Assembly (NCBI GenBank): GCA_947258375.1
Contig: CAMYIJ010000024.1
Span: 1 to 37,948 of the forward strand
Direction of reading: 5' to 3'
Source: an uncultured Acidimicrobiaceae bacterium
GTDB taxonomy: Bacteria; Actinomycetota; Acidimicrobiia; Spongiisociales; UBA5794
DNA: 37,948 nucleotides
A model generated the notes under the pieces. The model ran no database searches. It had not been told where the DNA came from and worked only from the letters and a program-made list of their open reading frames with translations. Position numbers and translations under genes: made by a program. This document shows positions 7,287-15,074 of this stretch, in pieces; the first letter of the stretch is position 1; every line of letters starts with the position of its first letter.

Positions 7287-8651
7287 AATCTCGGCTACCA
7301 CCACATTTCGGTTCGCCTCGAGCTCGTCGGCCGCGATCTTGTCTTCCGTGAGAAACACTGCCGCGTTGCCATGGCAGGCGTTGCATGAGGAGTTCTGTGG
7401 AGTTTCCCGCTGCACGTTGTGTGGAGTCGCGAAGGCCCATGTCGGCAGCGCATCGAAGTTGGGGAGCAGGTCGTCGCCGTAGTAGGCGAAGCTGTCGCGG
7501 TCAATGGGCACGTGGCGCACCGTGACGTAGTCCCACGGCCGCTCGGAACTCTGGATTGCGTTACGCCCAATGAGGAACGCCATTTCAGAGGGCTCGGTGC
7601 GGAAGTAGGGGACGCCCTCGTCCGACTGTTGGACGTGGCACGAGTAGCAGTTCTTGTAGGCGACGGTGTGGCAAACCTGGCACTGCACCCGCTCGAGGTG
7701 GGCGTCGGTGTGTTGCTCGACGTCCTCGGACGCGGGGTGGCAATCTGTGCAGGCCGGCAGCTGGGCGCCTTCGTAGCGATGGGCCGCGTTGGGCGCGTCT
7801 GCTCCGTGCAGCTCACCCTCAGAGTGGCAGTCGAAGCACGACATGCCGCCCGGGTTGTAGTGGACATCGGCCGGCAATGCGGACCCATCGGGGGACTCGT
7901 TCTTGCCCTTGTACTCGTTTTCGATCCGACTGCCGTGGCAGCCGGTGCAGGTGAGGTTCATGGGCGGGGTCGCCCGGAACTCGTGGCCGGACAGAAGCCC
8001 GCCGCCGGCGCTCGTTGGTCGGCTCACATGGCATTGGCCACACGATGTGTGACAGCTGGCGCAGTGGTTGTCGTAGGCCTCCATCACCTGGGGCATTGCC
8101 TCGGGCGAACTGCGCGCGGCGAGCACGGTTGTGTACCCGGCAAGCGTGCTGTGCAAGCTCCCGGCATGGTCGGCCGTCGTACCCTCGTGGCATTTGCCGC
8201 AACTAGCGGTTGGGTCCGGATCGCGGGTTACGCCACCATGAGCGGTGTCCATATCGTCGGATGCGCCGTCGCCGCCGTGGCAATCCGTGCAGGCCATGGC
8301 GCCGTGCGTTGTGTCAATGAAGGCGGCATCTACGGCCACCTTGGCCCATGCCTCTACCTGAGGCACTGAGCCTCCTCAGCCCTCTCCTTCAGAGAGAATC
8401 TCAGTCTCGGGCGGTTCGACTGCCAGCACCTGAAGCGCCGCTTCGTCGGTGTGGCAGGAGACGCAGCCCGCGGTCGCTCCGGGCGCCGCGGTCGTAGTCG
8501 TTGAAGCTGTCGTTGTTGGCGCCGTGGCCGCCGGAGCGTCTGTCGTCGTAGATTCGGTCTCTGACGAGGCGCATCCCGCCAGCACCAGGCCCGTTACCAG
8601 CAAGCCGAAGGCCGGTCCGGTGAGGGCCCGCCACCTGATCGTTCGGTTCAT
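7281..8651 (-). CDS. Multiheme c-type cytochrome lipoprotein with in-frame TGA, candidate selenoprotein
   Basis: One frame runs from the ATG at 8651 to the TGA at 7281, interrupted only by a TGA at 8376-8378. Residues 1-27 are a lipoprotein signal with lipobox LAGC (Cys27), then a Thr/Ala-rich linker, then CVSCH (63-67) and EILSEGEG. The TGA is codon 92. The frame continues with GGSVPQVEAWAKV and ten more CxxCH motifs, giving eleven hemes in a 456-residue product. Heme c attaches only outside the cytoplasm, yet the part after the TGA has no signal peptide of its own. Readthrough, most likely as selenocysteine, therefore explains the locus better than two genes. A SECIS-like hairpin follows the TGA. 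Alternatives are restart at GTG 8366 (GGAGG lies upstream) or a nonsense mutation. AGAGGTG precedes the 8651 start. Probably an extracytoplasmic electron carrier; partner unknown. Confidence 0.7.
8345..8378 (-). promoter_or_regulatory. TGA codon with bacterial SECIS-like hairpin
   Basis: On the minus strand, GCCUC and GAGGC form a 5-bp stem closing the loop AGGUA, extendable by U-A and G-U pairs. The core stem begins 11 bases after the UGA. The loop shares AGGU with the E. coli fdhF SECIS loop AGGUCU, and the 11-base spacing is the one known to matter there. A competing stem, GAGGC with GCCUC around UCAGU, is also possible. No bulged U is seen. Prediction only. Confidence 0.5.
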
Positions 8652-8713
8652 TTCACCTCTCCGACCGGGCCCGGGCACCCGTTAGCCGGGTACCCGGGCT
8701 CGGTACATCTCGG

Positions 8714-9745
8714 CTAGTTCTCTACCGGGAAATCCCCGGGGGCAGAGAACGGCGTCGTCGCCAGTACGTCGCCGTCGGCGGTCCACCCCATCATCCCGAA
8801 CTTCATGTTCGAGGCGTCGTAGCCCAAGAGGGCCAGTGCGGTGGCCGCGACCTGACCGGTGTGTCCGGTGTAGCAGTAGATGACGATGGGTTCATCGGTC
8901 GGCAGCTTGGCCAGCGACTCGTCGGTTGCGATGTTCTTCCAACCGATGTTGTAGGCATCCTCGATGTGCCCCAGTGCGTAGTGGTCGGCGCTACGGACGC
9001 TCACCACGATGGGATCGTTGCTGTCGTCTCCGTCGGACAGGTTCTCGAAAAGCCCGGATGCAGGCACGACCGGCCCCCAATCGGCCATGAAGGCCGCGGC
9101 ACGGGCGAGCACGATTTCGCTGAGCTCAGTTTCTCCGGTTGCCAGAGTCGGGGGGGTGTAGCTATCGGTGAGTGCGTGGGCAACGGTCTCGACGGGGTAG
9201 TCGGGTGCGGCCGCGAACGGGGTCGTCGCCAGCACCTCGGCATCTCCGGTCCATCCCATCATCCCGAACTTGAGGTTCACGGCGTCGTAGCCGAGCAGGC
9301 GGAGCAGCGTTGCGGCCACCTGGCCTGTATGGCCCGTGTAGCAGTAGACGACGATCTGTTCATCGGTCGGCAGCGTCGCCAAACTGGCCGGGTCGACGAT
9401 CGTCCGCCATGGGATGTTGTGGGCGCCTTCGATATGGCCGAGCGCATAGTGCTCGGCACTGCGGACGCTCAGGATGAACGGGTCATTACTCTCGTCGCCG
9501 TCTGACAGATTCTCGAACAGAGCGTCGGCCTTCATCACCGGTGACCAGTCGGCCAGAGCAGCCGTGATGCCGTCGGCGAGAACATCGCCCTCGTCAATCG
9601 CGGGTGCCTGTGTAGCAGCCACTGTCGTCGCGGTTGGGGCCGCGGTGGTATCGGTAGTGTCGCTGTCGCCACATCCCAACGATGCGATCATCGTGAGTGC
9701 TAGCACCAGTATCGGCAGGCGGGACAACGTGCCCCTTGTCATCAT
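8714..9745 (-). CDS. Tandem rhodanese-domain lipoprotein
   Basis: The 343-residue lipoprotein has a signal ending in SLGC (Cys25) and a Thr/Ala linker. It then has two very similar rhodanese domains (about 55-180 and 215-335) with active loops CYTGHTGQ at Cys135 and Cys291. The repeats share long identical stretches such as LFENLSDGD, HYALGHIE and KFGMMGWT, so the duplication looks fairly recent or is homogenised. Rhodaneses carry persulfide on the loop Cys. This one would act outside the membrane, on sulfur or possibly selenium compounds. ATG at 9745 has AGGAG eight bases upstream. It precedes the multiheme cytochrome on the same strand (62-base gap), so they are probably one operon. Rhodanese lipoproteins also accompany multiheme cytochromes in some Geobacter electron-conduit clusters; a shared role is inference. 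Confidence 0.9.
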   Translation of the reverse strand: MMTRGTLSRLPILVLALTMIASLGCGDSDTTDTTAAPTATTVAATQAPAIDEGDVLADGITAALADWSPVMKADALFENLSDGDESNDPFILSVRSAEHYALGHIEGAHNIPWRTIVDPASLATLPTDEQIVVYCYTGHTGQVAATLLRLLGYDAVNLKFGMMGWTGDAEVLATTPFAAAPDYPVETVAHALTDSYTPPTLATGETELSEIVLARAAAFMADWGPVVPASGLFENLSDGDDSNDPIVVSVRSADHYALGHIEDAYNIGWKNIATDESLAKLPTDEPIVIYCYTGHTGQVAATALALLGYDASNMKFGMMGWTADGDVLATTPFSAPGDFPVEN

Positions 9746-9794
9746 TAGCTATCTCCTGGCTAGACGTGGTCTATTATCTTCATAGTTTCGACTA

Positions 9795-9822
9795 ATTAAC
9801 TAGGGTCTTAAGCCTAGTTAAT
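9795..9822. promoter_or_regulatory. AT-rich inverted repeat, candidate LysR operator
   Basis: ATTAACTAGG (9795-9804) and CCTAGTTAAT (9813-9822) are perfect 10-bp inverted arms with an 8-base spacer. They lie in a markedly AT-rich spacer between the leftward rhodanese-cytochrome genes and the rightward lysR gene. LysR regulators typically bind interrupted palindromes in exactly such divergent promoters, so this is the best candidate binding site. Confidence 0.6.
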
Positions 9823-9894
9823 ACTAATAAGCAACTCCGATACACGAGACAAGGAAACGCCTATACTGGAGGCGTCGAAAGGCTGAATGAACTT

Positions 9895-10836
9895 ATGCTC
9901 TTGATACCCGAACTCCTCACATTTCTGGCGGCGGCCGAGACCGAGAACTTCTCCGAAGTCGCCCGTCGTCTTGGTATCTCACAGCCCTCGGTAAGCATGC
10001 AGATCCGGGCCCTGGAGAGCCGCATGGGCGTCGAGTTGTTCCATCGCAGCGGTCGCAGCGTTACGTTGACGGAGGCGGGCCAGGCGCTGGTGCCCCTCGC
10101 CCGGGCTCTGGCCACTCAGGCGGTGCACGCAGAGGAGGCGATGGCGTCGCACACCGGTGAGATAGTCGGCCGGCTCCGCATCGTTTGCACGACGACAGCC
10201 GGCAAGTACCTCCTACCGCAGCTCGTGTCGGGTTTGCTGAATCGCCACCCGATGGTGTCGGTCGAGTGCCAGGTGGTGCACCGCGGGCTGGCGATCGAAC
10301 GATTGTGCGACGGTCAGGCTCAGCTCGGCATCACCAGCCTGCGAGAGGGCAGTGATGACACGCTCGAGTACCGGCCGTTCGTAACCGACAGGATCGCGCT
10401 GATTACGCCCGTCGACCATCCTTGGACGACGCGCGAGAAGGCCATAACGCCGGCCGACCTCGCGACCGAGAGGTTCATCCTCCGTGAAGACACATCCGGG
10501 ACTCAGCATGCAGTGCGGGAGGCGCTGGCGTGGCACGACATCGACGTGGACGACCTCCATCCCGTGATGACCATGGGCAACGCTGAGGCCATCAGAATGG
10601 CGGTCCAGGAGCGCATTGGGGTGGGTTTTGTATCCGTGCTCGTCGCCCGGGAGGCCGTGGATGCCGGCCACCTCGCCATCGTGCCCGTGAAGGGACTCGA
10701 CATAACCAAGACGCTCTACATGATCCGTGACCGGCGGCGACCGGCAACGCCGGCGCAGACGGCGTTCTGGGACTACGCGTTCGCTCCGGAGAACGAATTA
10801 CTCCGGGAGCTCCCCAACCTCATCGGCGCGGCCTGA
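9895..10836 (+). CDS. LysR-family transcriptional regulator
   Basis: The 313-residue protein has an N-terminal winged HTH (ELLTFLAAAETENFSEVARR, then GISQPSVSMQIRALE, about residues 5-50). A substrate-binding domain from about residue 90 starts with GRLRIVCTTTAGKYLLPQL, like the CysB/CbbR/YeiE side of the family. It is divergent from the rhodanese and cytochrome genes with a 149-base spacer that holds a perfect inverted repeat, so it very likely controls them and itself. The effector is unknown; a sulfur- or redox-related signal would suit the targets. The ribosome site before ATG 9895 is weak. The stop is followed by the second copy of the palindromic repeat. Confidence 0.9.
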   Translation: MLLIPELLTFLAAAETENFSEVARRLGISQPSVSMQIRALESRMGVELFHRSGRSVTLTEAGQALVPLARALATQAVHAEEAMASHTGEIVGRLRIVCTTTAGKYLLPQLVSGLLNRHPMVSVECQVVHRGLAIERLCDGQAQLGITSLREGSDDTLEYRPFVTDRIALITPVDHPWTTREKAITPADLATERFILREDTSGTQHAVREALAWHDIDVDDLHPVMTMGNAEAIRMAVQERIGVGFVSVLVAREAVDAGHLAIVPVKGLDITKTLYMIRDRRRPATPAQTAFWDYAFAPENELLRELPNLIGAA

Positions 10837-10845
10837 GTTCCCCTG

Positions 10846-10910
10846 GTTCTTGCGGACATGCGCGCCAGATACGGCGCGTATGTCCGCAAGAACGGAGAGG
10901 CAGATCACGG
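10846..10910 (+). repeat. Palindromic repeat, right copy (bidirectional terminator-like)
   Basis: The hairpin at 10846-10893 has GTTCTTGCGGACATGCGCGCC opposed to its complement with one G-U position, 21 bp in all, around the loop AGATAC. The tail GGAGAGGCAGATCACGG matches the left copy with one difference and again contains the stop codon (TCA at 10905-10907) of a convergent minus-strand gene. The final 30 bases of the two copies (10881-10910 and 7257-7286) differ at one position. Orientation is the same as the left copy. Confidence 0.85.
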
Positions 10911-11579
10911 CAGGCGGTACAGGATGCCGCGCTTGTCTCTGCCGGCGGTTGCGACCGCACCCGACTCGCGGAGGCAGTATGCGACCTCCTGGGCGGCGTG
11001 GCGGGTCCGGCCCATCCCGGTAGCCAGGTCCGCGGTGGTGAAGGGGTCGGGCAGACCATCCGGCAGCAGGCCCAGCAGGTCTTCGGGGCAGGCCAGTTCA
11101 ACCGTGTCCACGACGTCGACGAGGCGCCGTTCCTCGATCACGTAGCCGTTGCGGCGCCATCCCTTCTTGGCGTCGGGCCGGCGGACCTCCTCTTCCTCAA
11201 CGAGCGCAATCTCGAGCGCAAAATTGGGGTGGCTCAGCAGCGTGGGGAAAGAAACCAGCTCGGCGCAGACGTCGGCGGGGATGCCCCGTTTCGGCGAGCG
11301 ACGCCGCGACACTTCGCCGCCGTCGTCATCGAGTTTCACGATCCACTTCTCGGCGGCGACCGGGTGCACGAGCCGCAGGGCGTATGAGTCGAGCAACCGG
11401 TCGAGTTTGCGCCGCATGGCGGAGAAGCTCCGTGTCTGGATCTCAATGAGCAGTTCATCGCGCACCAGATCGACCACGAAGCCCTCTACAGGAGCTTCCA
11501 TCTGGTCGCCCTCGCGGCGGTACCACTCCTTGAGGCCCGCGTGGAGCGGCTTCTCGTTCAGCGAACCGATGCTGGTCAC
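10905..11579 (-). CDS. Unknown protein with nuclease-like N-terminus and winged-helix-like C-terminus
   Basis: This 224-residue cytoplasmic protein is not firmly recognised. The N-terminal half has an E-x-VDLVRDELLIEIQT pattern followed by SAMRRKLDRLL. This resembles the E...D...ExQ core of PD-(D/E)XK-type nucleases, though it would need structural comparison. The middle is rich in charged residues. The last 60 residues (PDPFTTADLATGMGR through the end) read like a winged helix-turn-helix. It ends inside the palindromic repeat and converges with lysR. It may be unrelated to aromatic metabolism. Upstream of its start there is no obvious operon partner. Confidence 0.6.
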   Translation of the reverse strand: MTSIGSLNEKPLHAGLKEWYRREGDQMEAPVEGFVVDLVRDELLIEIQTRSFSAMRRKLDRLLDSYALRLVHPVAAEKWIVKLDDDGGEVSRRRSPKRGIPADVCAELVSFPTLLSHPNFALEIALVEEEEVRRPDAKKGWRRNGYVIEERRLVDVVDTVELACPEDLLGLLPDGLPDPFTTADLATGMGRTRHAAQEVAYCLRESGAVATAGRDKRGILYRLP

Positions 11580-11779
11580 AAACTGAAGCCTACGAGCGCC
11601 GATGACGGAACCGGCGGATAGTGGCCGGCAGGCGACCCGCCGATGTCCGGGGACTCGAGTTCACCGGAATGCGAGAGTACTGATCGCGGCGGGCGGCCGC
11701 GGCATCCGAGTAGGTTCTTGTTTGGTGAACGGCCGGACGCATCGGGCGCCGGCTGCCATCGGGCCGCGTCCCGAAACAG
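11580..11779. other. Intergenic spacer without recognised gene
   Basis: This is the divergent spacer between the nuclease-like gene and the corrinoid genes. I looked for a cobalamin riboswitch because corrinoid enzymes follow, and did not find its conserved boxes. No convincing coding frame or tRNA was seen. GACGC/GCGTC arms around 11737-11772 could pair, but this is weak. Confidence 0.4.
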
Positions 11780-11971
11780 GTGAGGAATGACAACCCAGAA
11801 TCTCCCGCACACCCTTCTCGGGCCCGGGTCACCGAAGTCGTCATCGGGTTCGATCGGCCTTTCGTCATGATCGGCGAAGGGATCAGGCCCACTAACCCGA
11901 CGAAACTCTCCGAAACGATGGAAGAGCGGCCTGAACCCTCACGCGCTCACCCGGATCCAGCTCTACCGTGA
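11780..11971 (+). pseudogene. Probable remnant of a pterin-binding methyltransferase (MeTr/DHPS-type N-terminus)
   Basis: A 63-codon frame ends GTGA-overlapped with the RACo gene. Its middle, VTEVVIGFDRPFVMIGEGIRPTN followed by PTKLSETMEERP, resembles the N-terminus of methyltetrahydrofolate:corrinoid methyltransferases. These typically read vIGERINPT..KkL...m..gd. The invariant-looking GERINPT is altered to GEGIRPT, and the protein stops after about 45 matching residues, where a full enzyme would have about 260-300. The simplest reading is a decayed or truncated copy left next to its former partners, the corrinoid activator and MtaA-type gene. It could also be a short expressed peptide coupled to RACo translation. 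The resemblance is from memory of the family. Confidence 0.45.
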
Positions 11972-14016
11972 CCAGCAGACCGAGCAACCGCCCGGGGGCC
12001 GAGACCTTCACCGTGATGTTCCAACCGTCCGGTGCCCGCGGCAAGATCGAGGCGGGCACCCATCTGCGGGCCGCCGCCCGCAGCCTGGGCGTAGAGATCG
12101 AGAGTGTGTGCGCCGAGAACGCGACCTGCGGCAAGTGCCGGGTCCTGATTGAAGAGGGATCGCGCGGCGGCGTGGATTCGGCCCTGGACCACCTTCGCCC
12201 GATGACAGGGGCAGAGGCCGAGTTCCTGGCCAAGCGGCAGCGCACCTGGGAGCGGATGGAGCTCGACATCAACCGGCTGCGGCTCTCGTGCCAGGCTGAG
12301 GTCTGCGGCGACGTGGCGGTGTTCGTCCCCGAATCGAGCCGGGGCAACCGCCAGATTGTGCGCAAGTCGGCCACCGACAGATTCATAGAGCTGCGGCCGG
12401 CCGTGCGGCGCTATTTCGTCGAGCTCGAACCCGCCACTCTCGAGAAGCCGCTCGGTGATGTGGAGCGCTTGGCGGGGGCTCTGGTTCCGGTAATGGAGCG
12501 CGTCCACACAGAACCGGGCTTCACGGCCCCGGCGCCCGACGACCTGGTATTCGATCTGCCGGTGATCAGGGCTGTGGGGGCCGCCATCAGAGACGGCGAT
12601 TGGAACGTCTCGGTGGCGGTGTGGAACGACAGTGAGGTCATCGATGTGAGGGCCGGATACCACGACGAGGCCTTCGGCGCCGCCATCGACGTCGGCAGCA
12701 CGTCGATTGCTCTGTACCTCTGCGATCTCCAAACCGGAAACATCGTCGCCACCGAGTCGATGATGAATCCCCAGACGGCGTACGGCGACGACATCATGTC
12801 CCGCATGGCGTACGCGATGGACAACGAGGGAGGCCTCGCCACGCTGAACCAAACCGTGGTGTCCGCCCTCAACCAGCTGATCCGGCAGGCGGCGAAGGCG
12901 AACAGTCTCACGCCGGATGACATCCTCGAGCTGGTCATTGTGGGGAACACGACCATGCACCATCTCCTGCTCAGTATCCCGACGACCAACCTGGCGCTGG
13001 CTCCCTTCGTTCCCACGCTGCATCGGCCGCTCGACGTCAAGGCTCGCGACGTTGGTCTGGAGATCCACCCGAGCGGCTACGCCCACCTGTTGCCGATCGA
13101 AGCCAGCTTCGTCGGTGCCGACAACATGGGGGTCCTCATTGCCGAGGAACCGTACAACCAGGACGAAGAGCTGCTGATCATCGACGTCGGCACCAACGCC
13201 GAGCTGGTCCTGGGTAACCGCAATCGCCTGCTGTGTACCTCAACACCGACCGGGCCAGCCTTCGAGGGGGCCCACATCGAATACGGTATGAGAGCCGCTC
13301 CGGGCGCCATCGAACGGGTGAGCATCGACTCCGAGACGCTCGAATCCACCTACACAGTCATCGAGGGCGAGGAAGGGGACACCAAGGTAAAGGGGATCTG
13401 CGGCTCAGCCATCATCGATGCCGTCGCCGAGATGTTCCGGGTGGGCATCCTCGATTCGCGAGGTCGTTTCGACAAGACGGTGGAATCATCCCGGATCCGG
13501 GAGGGGGAGTTCGGCCTCGAGTACGTCATCGCCAAAGAGGACGAGACCTCGATCGGCCGCGACATCCCGATCACGACCCAGGACGTGCGCCAGATTCAGC
13601 TCGCCAAGGCTGCGCTCTATACCGCCGCCCAGATCCTGCTGCGGGAAGCCGATCTCGAGAGACCCGACAGAATCATTCTGGCCGGCGCCTTCGGCTCCCA
13701 CATCGATCCGACCCAAGCTCTGATCCTCGGCATGATCCCGGACTGCCCGCTCGAGAACGTTTCCGCCGTGGGCAACGCCGCCGGCGACGGCGCCCGCATT
13801 GCGCTCCTCAACAAGGCCAAGCGGCACGAGGCGATGGAGGTAGCGCGTTCGGTCACCCGAGTTGAGCTCCCGGTCGACCCGGACTTCCAAAACCAGTACA
13901 TGATGGCGCTCAACTTCCCCCACATGTCCCACCCATTTCTCAGCATCGCCGGGCTCATTCCAGATCACGGTCCGGACCCGCTGGCCGAGCGGTTCATGGA
14001 GGGCTTCGATGGTTAG
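11968..14016 (+). CDS. Corrinoid activation protein, RACo type (ASKHA ATPase with [2Fe-2S] domain)
   Basis: The 682-residue protein has an N-terminal ferredoxin domain with C48-x5-C54-x2-C57 and Cys108 (LSCQA), a linker, then an actin-like ATPase domain (from about 230). This contains GAAIDVGSTSIALYL, VIVGNTTMHHLLL, IDVGTNAELVLGN and ILAGAFGSHID. This is the DUF4445/RACo architecture, which uses ATP to reduce inactivated Co(II) corrinoid proteins back to Co(I). It is co-transcribed and overlaps the MtaA-like gene. In O-demethylase systems the same set works with a corrinoid protein and a methoxyaromatic methyltransferase; neither is in this window. The start is the GTG at 11968; an ATG at 12016 is possible because no strong ribosome site precedes the GTG. 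Confidence 0.88.
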   Translation: MTSRPSNRPGAETFTVMFQPSGARGKIEAGTHLRAAARSLGVEIESVCAENATCGKCRVLIEEGSRGGVDSALDHLRPMTGAEAEFLAKRQRTWERMELDINRLRLSCQAEVCGDVAVFVPESSRGNRQIVRKSATDRFIELRPAVRRYFVELEPATLEKPLGDVERLAGALVPVMERVHTEPGFTAPAPDDLVFDLPVIRAVGAAIRDGDWNVSVAVWNDSEVIDVRAGYHDEAFGAAIDVGSTSIALYLCDLQTGNIVATESMMNPQTAYGDDIMSRMAYAMDNEGGLATLNQTVVSALNQLIRQAAKANSLTPDDILELVIVGNTTMHHLLLSIPTTNLALAPFVPTLHRPLDVKARDVGLEIHPSGYAHLLPIEASFVGADNMGVLIAEEPYNQDEELLIIDVGTNAELVLGNRNRLLCTSTPTGPAFEGAHIEYGMRAAPGAIERVSIDSETLESTYTVIEGEEGDTKVKGICGSAIIDAVAEMFRVGILDSRGRFDKTVESSRIREGEFGLEYVIAKEDETSIGRDIPITTQDVRQIQLAKAALYTAAQILLREADLERPDRIILAGAFGSHIDPTQALILGMIPDCPLENVSAVGNAAGDGARIALLNKAKRHEAMEVARSVTRVELPVDPDFQNQYMMALNFPHMSHPFLSIAGLIPDHGPDPLAERFMEGFDG

Positions 14017-15025
14017 CCGCGTGGATGAGGTTCTTGCCGTACTCAACGGCGAGCCCGTCGAGCAGCGCCTGTGCTTCAGCGGCCTGATCAACGTCACCCA
14101 GCCCGGCCTGGACGGCCTCGGATTGACACTGGCGGAGGTCCATCACAGCGCAGAGAAGATGGCAGCCGCGGCCGCCAGCACCCACCGGATGTTCGGTTGG
14201 GGCTCCGCCGTGGTCCCGTTGGACATGTGCATCGAGGCCGAGTTGCTCGGTGCCTCCGTGGTCTTTGCTCCCGGCGGAGAGGAGTCCGAGCTGCCGCGGA
14301 TCGTGGACCCGCTCGCCGACTCGACCGCCTCGTTGACGGTGGCAGTCCCCGGCGACGTCGGCGACCGGGGACGCATCCCGGTCGTGTGGGAGGCGATTCA
14401 GATCCTGAAGGGCGAGTTCGGCGAAGAGCTTGCCCTCGGAGCCGTGGTGCCCGGGCCGTTCACGGTGGCCTCGTGGCTCGTGAACGTCGGCAGCCTGGTG
14501 ATGGAGACGAGGACCGATCCCGACTCCGTGGCGAAGCTGCTCGACAGCCTCACCGACCTGCTTATCGAGGTCGCCGGCTCTTATCGCGAAGCCGGAGCGG
14601 ACTTCCTCACCGTTCACGAGATGGGCGGTTCTCCCGGTTTCATCGGACCACCTGCCTTCGAGAAACTAGTGCTACCCCGCCTCCAGCGGCTCATCACCGC
14701 GCTCCCGGGGCCCACTGTGCTCCACGTGTGCGGCCGCACCAACATGGCCATGGAGCTGCTGGCTGCGGCGGGCGCCGCCGCGCTGAGCGTCGACCAGCTC
14801 AACGACTTGTCCCAATCGCGGGCCGACCTCGGAGATCGGCAGGTCCTGCTCGGCAATATCGATCCGGTTGGCGTGCTCGGCGACGGGACCTCGCAAGATG
14901 TCAGAGCGGCCGTGGCCGGCGCAGTCGAAGCCGGCGTGAGCGCCGTTTGGCCGGGTTGCGATCTGAGGCCGGACGTGCCCGCGGAGAACCTGATTGCCAT
15001 GGTCGAGGAAACCCGCCGCCACTGA
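14009..15025 (+). CDS. MtaA/uroporphyrinogen-decarboxylase-family methyltransferase
   Basis: The 338-residue protein has the UroD fold used by methylcobamide methyltransferases. The zinc ligands are probably in TVLHVCGRTN (His and Cys) and WPGCDLRPD (Cys near the C-terminus), the H-x-C...C pattern of MtaA/CmuA-type enzymes. True heme-synthesis UroD lacks this. Such enzymes move methyl groups between a corrinoid protein and an acceptor. The start overlaps the end of the RACo gene by eight bases, with GGAGGG upstream. The acceptor (tetrahydrofolate or other) is unknown. With RACo it suggests use of methylated or methoxylated substrates, which would fit a lignin-type aromatic degrader. Confidence 0.8.
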   Translation: MVSRVDEVLAVLNGEPVEQRLCFSGLINVTQPGLDGLGLTLAEVHHSAEKMAAAAASTHRMFGWGSAVVPLDMCIEAELLGASVVFAPGGEESELPRIVDPLADSTASLTVAVPGDVGDRGRIPVVWEAIQILKGEFGEELALGAVVPGPFTVASWLVNVGSLVMETRTDPDSVAKLLDSLTDLLIEVAGSYREAGADFLTVHEMGGSPGFIGPPAFEKLVLPRLQRLITALPGPTVLHVCGRTNMAMELLAAAGAAALSVDQLNDLSQSRADLGDRQVLLGNIDPVGVLGDGTSQDVRAAVAGAVEAGVSAVWPGCDLRPDVPAENLIAMVEETRRH

Positions 15026-15074
15026 GGACCACACTGAGTGAAGACCGACATGCGCCGGCTTTCGCAGCAGGTTG

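Noticed and set aside
8376..8678. Separate small heme lipoprotein gene followed by an independent cytochrome gene
   Set aside because: Both parts share one frame across a single TGA, and the second part lacks an export signal although it carries ten heme motifs. I kept two-gene restart only as an alternative.
11580..11967. Cobalamin riboswitch before the corrinoid genes
   Set aside because: I looked for the conserved B12-box type elements and did not find them.
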